DNA of 23,243 nucleotides from NCBI GenBank assembly GCA_009780625.1, contig WQZR01000006.1, forward strand, positions 1 to 23,243, read 5' to 3'. This document shows positions 15,301 to 20,803 of this stretch, one piece after another. The stretch's first letter is position 1. The number at the start of each line of letters is the position of its first letter. The stretch comes from Bacillota bacterium. GTDB lineage: Bacteria > Bacillota > Clostridia > Christensenellales > UBA1242. Below the pieces are notes generated by a model, which saw nothing but the letters and a program-made list of their open reading frames with translations, had not been told where the DNA came from and made no database searches. Made by a program: the position numbers and the translations under genes.

Positions 15301-16067
15301 ATATCTCCTGGTCTCATTTTTCTTGCAAGTTCTAGCATAACTTCTGTATAGTTTTTTTGTGGTTCTTTGTCTAGTGTTGCTTTAATAACATCGTGGTTAT
15401 TAAATAGTTTTAAAATTGCATCGTCTGAAAGCATTTCTTCGTTGTGCTCATCTTCGCTTAGAGCTAGAGCTTTAATCAAAATTCCAACGCTCATCTTTGA
15501 AGCTCTTGCAACAACAACTCTAAGAACGTCTGAAACTGTTTGCTCAAGTTCAATCCACTCTCCACGTTGTGGCATGATTCTGTTAGAGAAAAGTGTTTTT
15601 CCAGTTTTGTCTAAAACTCCAGAATAATAAACACCTGGGCTTCTAACAATTTGGTTCTTAACAACACGCTTAACACCGTTAATTAAAAAACTCCCACTGT
15701 CGTTCATAACAGGAATGTCACCTAGGAAAATGTCAGATTCAATAACTTGTCCACTCTCCTTGATTGTCAGTCTTGTTTTAACTTTCAGCGGAAGGCTTCT
15801 TGTTTGCTTTCTTATTTCACATTCTCTTTCACTGTATTTTGGTTCACCTTCTAGCCAGCAGTCTAGGAACTCAATTTCAGCCTTGTTTGCAGAGTCTGCG
15901 ATTGGAGAAAACTCTCTCAGCACATTCATAATGTCATGCTTAATAAACTTATTAAAAGAGTTCTTTTGAATTTCAATAAGATAAGGAAGCGCAACTGCGT
16001 CCTTTTGCCTTATAAAACTAACCCTTTCTCTCCTTCCAGACTTAATTTTTGTTGCGTTAACGGACAC
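12363..16067 (-). CDS. rpoB: DNA-directed RNA polymerase subunit beta, GTG start
   Basis: The 1234-residue beta subunit of core RNA polymerase. I start it at GTG 16067 because GGAGGT lies 7 nt upstream and the protein then begins close to the family pattern (GRRERVSF). The longer frame from TTG 16124 lies within the leader and lacks a ribosome binding site. Clear motifs include NPEERLLRAIFGEK and GDKMAGRHGNKG, with active-site lysines near 950 and 958. The rifampicin-pocket segment (about residues 497-525) is unusual. Relative to E. coli numbering, Q513 and D516 are kept, but F514 is Asn, H526 is Glu, R529 is Lys, S531 is Thr and L533 is Asp. The gene has its own strong promoter and a 210-nt leader rather than following rplJL. 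Low susceptibility to rifampicin is a reasonable inference. Confidence 0.97.
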   Translation of the reverse strand: MSVNATKIKSGRRERVSFIRQKDAVALPYLIEIQKNSFNKFIKHDIMNVLREFSPIADSANKAEIEFLDCWLEGEPKYSERECEIRKQTRSLPLKVKTRLTIKESGQVIESDIFLGDIPVMNDSGSFLINGVKRVVKNQIVRSPGVYYSGVLDKTGKTLFSNRIMPQRGEWIELEQTVSDVLRVVVARASKMSVGILIKALALSEDEHNEEMLSDDAILKLFNNHDVIKATLDKEPQKNYTEVMLELARKMRPGDIPSISAARRYIKELFFLQARYDLREYGRFKINQKLGLASRIRGQITTRDIVSPDGEVLLKKDEEISRDKATEIQNTGVNEVYISLPGDKEYKVIGNARVCIFEYTGFAEKDLPGFAKNLYVHYPLLKKLMTENKSKEKRVKAIIENRDDLIGYVLTLDDLVASIGYLLDLNEGMGRVDEIDHLGNRRIRPVGETLEAAFRGGIIKLRQSVQEKLQIANLSEVTPASVVSSRPINVAIKDFVSSGQLSQNMDDVNPLSAFAEKRKITSDGPGGLSKERAGAEVRDIHYTQYGRICPIETPEGESIGITLNLASHAKVNEFGFLITPYLRVDKEKGVVTNEIVYLSADEEDGACIAQACEPLDKERKFVSNRIVVRKNAEVIYVNASQVDYLDVSLKQFMSTSAALVPFIENDDATRALMAANMQRQGLPLIKTEAPLVSTGMEAIIVRDGGDLTISKSDGVVTYASADRIVVKTTDNKLEEHILTKFEKTYKKTCKNSRTLVVKGEKVKAGDILADGYACSEGELSVGKNILIAYMNWEGYNFEDAIIINERIVKEDVFTSIYLMEASTKATTTKLGDEEITRDIPSVGESALKDLDENGIIRIGAYVEPGDILVGKVTPKGETELNPEERLLRAIFGEKSREVKDTSLRVENGEGGVVVDVKILSRKNKDELDNGVNTQVKVFVAQKRKISVGDKMAGRHGNKGIVAKVMPAADMPFMANGQPIDMLLNPLGVPSRMNVGQVLETHMGLIAKTLGIHVETPCFNGANEQIIQNMFKENGLPLNGKMRLYDGRTGEPFLNDTTVGYKYMLKLDHMVDSKVNARSIGPYTMVTRQPLGGRSQNGGQKLGEMEVWALEAYGASALLQEMLTVKSDDIAGRFKMYDSIVHGTPLGEPSIPEGFRVLVKEFQALALDVDVLTEEGKEVNVEELAAMETEETPFQDTVIEVVDVLDQAEDNMMSNLLGDLAKMDDTSVDTDDLFD

Positions 16068-16277
16068 CTTATAACCTCCGAGTTTAAATATATTTTTTTG
16101 CCAACAAGTCAGAACCTTCCCCAAAGCTTAGAAATCTAAGTTCTTCAAATTATGGGGCGATTTGATTGTTGATTGTAAGTACTAAATTTCCTTGACTAAA
16201 CTTTTTATTTGTGCCATACTTTCGTTGTGGTGGTAGAACTTATTAGCGCACAAAGTTAAATAGCTTAGAGAATATAC
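16068..16277 (-). promoter_or_regulatory. Long structured 5' leader of rpoB-rpoC
   Basis: From the predicted start point near 16277 to the GTG is about 210 nt with no convincing gene. It can form a hairpin with a perfect 7-bp stem, TTTGTGC with GCACAAA (16208-16214 and 16248-16254). It can also form a second hairpin from CTTAGA/TCTAAG (16127-16140), and an AGAAC/GTTCT pairing (16111-16115 with 16140-16144) competes for one base. No run of Ts follows these, so simple terminator attenuation is not supported. Protein binding or RNA stability control is possible. I could not match it to a known leader family. Confidence 0.45.
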
Positions 16278-16284
16278 ACATGGA

Positions 16285-16313
16285 ATTATACCAATTATTT
16301 TTATTTATGTCAA
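16285..16313 (-). promoter_or_regulatory. Perfect consensus promoter with extended -10 for rpoB-rpoC
   Basis: TTGACA (16308-16313), exactly 17 nt, then TATAAT (16285-16290), with TGG directly before the -10 giving the extended TGn element. It is the strongest promoter in the window and fits a core transcription operon. The start is predicted at about 16277-16278. Confidence 0.9.
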
Positions 16314-16334
16314 CAGATTTTTATGTGAAAATTT

Positions 16335-16358
16335 AAAGCCGCATCTAGCGGCTTTTTT
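16335..16358 (-). terminator. Terminator of the GNAT pair
   Basis: GCCGC and GCGGC form a stem around a 5-nt loop. On the minus strand the tail is TTTAAATTTT, a broken T-run, while the plus-strand tail has six unbroken Ts. It therefore looks stronger in the plus direction, although no plus-strand gene is upstream of it. It lies 16 nt after the stop of the downstream GNAT gene and just before the rpoB promoter. Confidence 0.7.
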
Positions 16359-16374
16359 AATACTTTTCTAGTCT

Positions 16375-16977
16375 TTAAACGTTTGCCGAAAACACGTCAT
16401 ACATCTTTCCGTCAGCGTCTTTTCCAACTGCTGTGCGAAGCAAAAATCTTCTGTCTTCTAATTTAGAAATGTCCATCCTTCCCTCGCGGCTAAACTCGTC
16501 GCCGTCGTGATTGAAGAATTCAAAACCAAAGTTTTTATAAATCTTTATCATTTTTTCCAACTCTGCCCTGATGTCATATTCACTTGCCTGCTTCCCTTCT
16601 CTTTGAGTGATTTCATTTCCAAGCAACTTCGCATCTGCAAGAAGTGTGACAATGTTCGCTTTCATTCCTCTAATAAATTCCAAAGCACTTCCAATCAAAA
16701 CAGAACCAATGCCATTTCCTCTTTTTTCTGGATATATGCTTGCAACTTCAATTGACACACTGCCATCAACACACAGTTCAAATTCAGCCCTGCCACACTC
16801 TTCACCTTTTCTGTCAAGAATGCGTGTTTCAAATTTGTCGCTCCCTTCTGGAGTTGTGAGTGAAACAAAAAATTCACCCTTCTTAGATTTCATAATTCGT
16901 ATGTCACTTGTATAATTTGGGTCGTTTAGATTTCGATATATGTTTGCAATTTTGTTTTCAATTTTTTCCATTGTCAT
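16375..16977 (-). CDS. GNAT-like acetyltransferase, second of a tandem pair
   Basis: A 200-residue cytosolic protein. The GNAT acetyl-CoA binding motif is visible as YPEKRGNGIGSVLIGSALEF (about residues 83-102), the R/Q-G-x-G-x-G/A loop plus following helix. The substrate is unknown. Ahead of the motif are beta strands (GEFFVSLTTPEG, RAEFELCVDG); after it are a Lys/Glu-rich helix ending in MIKIYKNFGFEFF, the usual GNAT closing helix and strand, and a C-terminal extension (RMDISKLEDRRFLLRTA). The next gene upstream is a clear paralog over the whole length. GGGAG lies 8 nt before ATG 16977 and the gap to the upstream gene is 18 bp, so the two form an operon. Confidence 0.75.
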   Translation of the reverse strand: MTMEKIENKIANIYRNLNDPNYTSDIRIMKSKKGEFFVSLTTPEGSDKFETRILDRKGEECGRAEFELCVDGSVSIEVASIYPEKRGNGIGSVLIGSALEFIRGMKANIVTLLADAKLLGNEITQREGKQASEYDIRAELEKMIKIYKNFGFEFFNHDGDEFSREGRMDISKLEDRRFLLRTAVGKDADGKMYDVFSANV

Positions 16978-16995
16978 ATATTGTTCTCCCTTTTT

Positions 16996-17667
16996 CTAAA
17001 TTTCCATTGGGTTTGCTCTATATACTCTGTGCATGTCGCCATGCTCATCTGGTCTTTCCCCTCTAACCAGAAACTTATGGTCTTTTATTTTTCTTAAATC
17101 TATTCGCATTTCACAAGAATATGTTTTATGTTTTCTGTCCTTCACAACCTCGCTCACCGGGTTAAACCCTTGCCTCTCATAGAAAGGAATCAATTTTTGA
17201 GTTAGGTATTCTTCCAAATCTTCAACGCCAACATTTTCTTTTAGGTATTTAAAGATTTTTCCTAAATTGGTCACAAGCCCAATTTGTTCATTAATCTCAG
17301 TAATCATCACACCAGTGTTTGCCGACAACTCAACAATCTCTGCTTTAATTCCTCTAAGAAATTCTAGAGCACTAGACATCAAAACCGTCCCACGTCCACT
17401 TCCTCTCTTTTCGGAGTTCATAATCTTAACAATCTTAATTTCAAAATTGTTTTTTGTTTTATGGTTCTTTCTGACAAAATCAACTGTTCCGCATTTATCA
17501 CCCGTTCTGTCGTATATATGTGTAAGATATTCTCCCTGTTTATGTTCAAACGTTCTTGTAACAAAAAACTCTCCACCAGAACTTTCCACAATTTTCAAAT
17601 CTTTTGTGAACATTCTGCCGCGAGACTCAATGTCTTCATAAACTTGAAAGATACCTTTGTCGAGCAT
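16996..17667 (-). CDS. GNAT-like acetyltransferase, first of a tandem pair, probably leaderless
   Basis: A 223-residue paralog of the next gene. It shares the GNAT loop and helix (NSEKRGSGRGTVLMSSALEF, with LRGIKAEIVEL following), the closing segment LIPFYERQGFNPV, and the C-terminal extension (EMRIDLRKIKDHKFLVRGE). It differs by a longer helical insertion in the middle (about 127-160). The substrate is unknown. ATG 17667 has no ribosome binding site. The promoter at 17673-17701 would start the mRNA within a base or so of this ATG, so initiation is probably leaderless. By contrast the downstream paralog has a normal ribosome binding site, as expected for an internal operon gene. Confidence 0.75.
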   Translation of the reverse strand: MLDKGIFQVYEDIESRGRMFTKDLKIVESSGGEFFVTRTFEHKQGEYLTHIYDRTGDKCGTVDFVRKNHKTKNNFEIKIVKIMNSEKRGSGRGTVLMSSALEFLRGIKAEIVELSANTGVMITEINEQIGLVTNLGKIFKYLKENVGVEDLEEYLTQKLIPFYERQGFNPVSEVVKDRKHKTYSCEMRIDLRKIKDHKFLVRGERPDEHGDMHRVYRANPMEI

Positions 17668-17672
17668 GCTTT

Positions 17673-17701
17673 TTTATAGCATAAAAGGCTCATTTTGTAA
17701 A
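17673..17701 (-). promoter_or_regulatory. Promoter of the GNAT pair, positioned for a leaderless mRNA
   Basis: TTTACA (17696-17701), 17 nt, then TATAAA (17673-17678) with TGC before it, an extended -10. The predicted start is 17666-17667, at the first base or two of the ATG. An ATGCT/AGCAT dyad flanks the -10 and includes the start codon; it could bind a regulator. Confidence 0.75.
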
Positions 17702-17710
17702 TAGGGGCAG

Positions 17711-17736
17711 AAAAAAACTGGCATCGCCAGTTTTTT
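17711..17736 (-). terminator. Terminator of the CvpA-like gene
   Basis: ACTGGC and GCCAGT stem with a 3-nt loop, flanked by A and T runs on both sides, 9 nt after the TAA stop of the gene at 17746-20652. It is just upstream of the GNAT promoter. Confidence 0.88.
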
Positions 17737-17745
17737 GTTTTCTAT

Positions 17746-20652
17746 TTAGAACAATCCTAATAGTAGTGAAACTTGTCTAAACACAACTGCTTGGTGAATT
17801 GGAGTAAGTTCTCCCAACTCTTCACCTGGATATAGTTTTTCAACTTCATCTGCCATCATATCTAGCATCATCGCACCAATCATTGGAGAGCCCTCTAGAA
17901 CTCCCATAATTTCAGCTGCCCACTCTGCATCGCCAGCTGAGCTGCTTGGCACATTATTAAATAGTCCATCAGTTCCCATTAGAGCTGTGATTGTTTGCCC
18001 TTCTGCAATCAACGCGTTTCCAAGTCCGCCTGGCAATTCAGTTAAATCTTTAATCAAATCAGCAAATTCCTCTGGCAAATCAAACTCATCAATCATTCCA
18101 ACAATCATGTCTCCCATGCTTGGAAGTTTGTTGATAATGTTTCCAAAGTTTTCAAGAATTCCACCAAGGTCTCCAAGAAGTCCTGGAATGTCTGAGAAGT
18201 CGAAATCAAAACCGTCTTCGCCTTCAAACATGCCACCGATGTCATCCATAATTTTTCCAAGTTCCACAAAAACTTCAACCGCATCATGAATAACTCCAAA
18301 CAATCCTTCAAATCCAGTTGTTCTAACATCTCCAAGAAGTGCCTTGATATCAACAAAATCACCAAGTGCATCCATTCCTTCCATGTCGTCTAGCATACCT
18401 TCAACAAGGTTGAATGTAAGGTTATAGAATAGGTTATTGTTTTTATTGGTTGCTTGTCTCATAACCCAATAGCCAACCACTTCAGTTTCTTTTCCTATTT
18501 CCTTACTGAAGTCAGTTTTTCTTATAACCAGTGCATTTTTCTCTGGCTCTGTCAATGCATCATATGCTGCTTTTGTTATATATGTCTGCATTCCAAGCAT
18601 TCTGTCTAGTGCTCCACCAAGGTCAACAATAATATCAAACATACTTAGGTCAACCGTTCCAGTCATAATTGCTTCTGGGTCTAGAATAGATTCGAAGTCC
18701 AATGCTCCCATAAGAATATCTGGAAGTGTCTCTAAACTTATTTCCTGAGTTTTTCCACCCTCTTTTTCTGCAAGCTCAGCAATAATCATAAATATTGCTT
18801 CAACACCTCTTCCAACTTCTTGTCTTGTTTGTGTTGCGCTATATGTTGTTGTCAAATCATCTTTTTTAACTTCTGCATCAATCTCAAATCCATTAACTGC
18901 AAGAAGCAACATTCTTCCAAGGAAATCTGTTTCATCTGGAAGAACAGCCATAATTTTTTCGAAAACGAAAGCCACATCAATTTCTTCATCAAGAATCATT
19001 CCAGCTGTAAGGTTTTCCCCCATCTCTGGCATCAACAATTCAATAAAGTCAATAACCTCTGGGTGAAGTAGTGCGTCAACAATTCCAAAAATATTTTCGA
19101 AGAATTTTGCATCTTGGAAAATCTCATCAATGTTTGCAGAAATAAACGCATCTGTATCTTCAATATAGAAAATATCCATATCAGCAACTTCGTAAGAAAC
19201 AAGTTCAACACCAAGTCCGCCGATAACTTTAAGCAAATCCATACCCAAAAGTCTGTCTAAGCCTTTTCCAAAGTTTGCAAAACTTACACCACTTCTCTCT
19301 TCTGTTGCTGTTGCTGGAGTGTATGAGAATGATTTTAGAAGGTCTGTCCAGTTTTCAAAGTCCATTTCATCAAGGTCGATTACTTCAAGGATTTCAAATC
19401 CTTCTTCAACAATAAATCTAAATCCGCTAGTAAACTTAGCTTTATCTGTAGCCCATCTATTGTTTGTGTTCATATATTCAAATGTAAATACAGTTGAAGG
19501 TTTTCTTTGTTGTTGTGTTGCTGCATAAGCAACTGCATCTGCGCTGAATGGAAGTGCAAGACCACCTTCGCCTTCAATCGCATCTATTGCAGCAACTGCA
19601 CCAATATTCGAACCATCAATCAAAATTGCTCTTGTGATTAGGTTATCGAAAATGAAATCTGCAAGAAGTTCAACAACCGACATAATGCTGTCTACTGTAA
19701 CATACTCAAGAATGTCATCTAGATTAAGCCCACCTTCGTTTGGAGGCTCAATGCTTCCATCAAGAGGTGCTATTGCACCTTCCATGTTTGCGTCACCAAC
19801 AGCAAGCATTTCACTAAGTAAATCTGCAAAACCAGGAACAGCAACAATATCGTTGAATAATTTAATAAATCCTAGAAGTTCGTCGTTTCCATTTACCTTT
19901 GTTGTCTTTCCATCAGCAACGCTTGCATTAACCGTTGTTATTGCAGAAAACGCAATATTGTCTAGACCCATGAAAGCAACTGCCGCAGAACCTTTGTATG
20001 CGCCAGTGATTCCATCAATCATGTCAACAAACTCTTCGTCCATTGGAAGAATTGAAACAATTGTTGGAGCATCAGGTTTTGATGGCGTAACCACCGCCTG
20101 AGCAATTCCAAAAATTCCACTTAGTGGAATGAACAAAACTAAACATGTAACCATTCCACCAACAATACCAACCAAGCCACCAAACAGTCTGCGTTTTTTT
20201 GCACCTTTCTTATTTCTAACAAAGATTGCAAAGAACGGCCAGCTTAATGCTTTCAAAATGTAATAGAACACAACAAACAGAATAACCGAAACCACTGCAG
20301 ATAGAGCCGCAATAAGCACTCCAACTGTATTTGCCATATCATTGGCAGTGATTGGCAATTCGTCTGGAATGTTTGTGTTGATTGTTTTAGTTACAAAATC
20401 TGCCAAACTTCCGTTTATTGGCTCAAATGGAAGGTTGATGTTCATAATCATCGGAATAAACATTGGTGCAACAACCGCTGCAACAACACCCGCAACAATA
20501 AGCATTCCAACTCTCCATACAGATTTTTTTAATCCTCTAAATAATCCAAGCAAGAAACCCGTCACTACATATAAAACAAAGACAGCACTGATACCCAAGC
20601 TTATGAATAGTCCTATGTTTCCTATATCGAAACCTTCTAGAAATTCTGGCAT
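17746..20652 (-). CDS. CvpA-like four-helix membrane domain fused to a giant acidic ectodomain
   Basis: A 968-residue membrane protein. The first 190 residues resemble the CvpA (colicin V production) family. There are four hydrophobic segments (about 13-36, 47-70, 108-137, 156-186), the signature GFLLGLFRGLKKSVWR after the first, and a basic loop (RNKKGAKKRR) before the fourth. Ordinary CvpA proteins end near this length. Here about 780 further residues follow, probably outside the cell. They are acidic and repetitive in style, with many short hydrophobic helices and D/E-rich, Gly-rich stretches (for example EGEDGFDFDFSDIPGLLGDL near 820-840). I recognise no catalytic domain there. AGGAGGT precedes ATG 20652, and it is a single-gene unit with its own terminator. 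A role in envelope organisation is a guess from the membrane domain. Confidence 0.75.
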   Translation of the reverse strand: MPEFLEGFDIGNIGLFISLGISAVFVLYVVTGFLLGLFRGLKKSVWRVGMLIVAGVVAAVVAPMFIPMIMNINLPFEPINGSLADFVTKTINTNIPDELPITANDMANTVGVLIAALSAVVSVILFVVFYYILKALSWPFFAIFVRNKKGAKKRRLFGGLVGIVGGMVTCLVLFIPLSGIFGIAQAVVTPSKPDAPTIVSILPMDEEFVDMIDGITGAYKGSAAVAFMGLDNIAFSAITTVNASVADGKTTKVNGNDELLGFIKLFNDIVAVPGFADLLSEMLAVGDANMEGAIAPLDGSIEPPNEGGLNLDDILEYVTVDSIMSVVELLADFIFDNLITRAILIDGSNIGAVAAIDAIEGEGGLALPFSADAVAYAATQQQRKPSTVFTFEYMNTNNRWATDKAKFTSGFRFIVEEGFEILEVIDLDEMDFENWTDLLKSFSYTPATATEERSGVSFANFGKGLDRLLGMDLLKVIGGLGVELVSYEVADMDIFYIEDTDAFISANIDEIFQDAKFFENIFGIVDALLHPEVIDFIELLMPEMGENLTAGMILDEEIDVAFVFEKIMAVLPDETDFLGRMLLLAVNGFEIDAEVKKDDLTTTYSATQTRQEVGRGVEAIFMIIAELAEKEGGKTQEISLETLPDILMGALDFESILDPEAIMTGTVDLSMFDIIVDLGGALDRMLGMQTYITKAAYDALTEPEKNALVIRKTDFSKEIGKETEVVGYWVMRQATNKNNNLFYNLTFNLVEGMLDDMEGMDALGDFVDIKALLGDVRTTGFEGLFGVIHDAVEVFVELGKIMDDIGGMFEGEDGFDFDFSDIPGLLGDLGGILENFGNIINKLPSMGDMIVGMIDEFDLPEEFADLIKDLTELPGGLGNALIAEGQTITALMGTDGLFNNVPSSSAGDAEWAAEIMGVLEGSPMIGAMMLDMMADEVEKLYPGEELGELTPIHQAVVFRQVSLLLGLF

Positions 20653-20683
20653 AGTTACCTCCTGCTACATACTTTCTATTCTT

Positions 20684-20711
20684 ATTATATATTGTATGCA
20701 GTCAACTACAA
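20684..20711 (-). promoter_or_regulatory. Likely promoter of the CvpA-like gene
   Basis: A perfect TATAAT (20684-20689) with TTGTAG (20706-20711) at 16 nt spacing. A better -35 word, TTGACT, lies closer but at an impossible 10-nt spacing. The start is predicted near 20677, leaving a 25-nt leader with AGGAGGT. Confidence 0.5.
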
Positions 20712-20741
20712 AACTATATGGTATATTTTAACACGGCGAAT

Positions 20742-20774
20742 AAAAAAAACAATACTATACAATATGTATAGTAT
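20742..20774 (-). terminator. Terminator of the 20804-22936 gene
   Basis: A perfect but AT-rich 10-bp stem (ATACTATACA and its reverse complement, 20752-20774) with a 3-nt loop, followed on the minus strand by TG and eight Ts. It sits 29 nt after the TAA stop, farther than the other terminators here, and its stem has unusually low GC. Confidence 0.75.
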
Positions 20775-20803
20775 CAAAAAACAGTGCCCAAAACCCCATT
20801 TTT

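Noticed and set aside
16068..16124. Longer rpoB reading frame starting at TTG 16124
   Set aside because: It has no ribosome binding site, whereas GTG 16067 has GGAGGT 7 nt upstream and gives the usual protein start.
19634..20101. 155-codon plus-strand frame opposite the CvpA-like gene
   Set aside because: Low-complexity Ser/Pro/Ile composition typical of an antisense shadow; the minus-strand gene has a full promoter, ribosome binding site and terminator.
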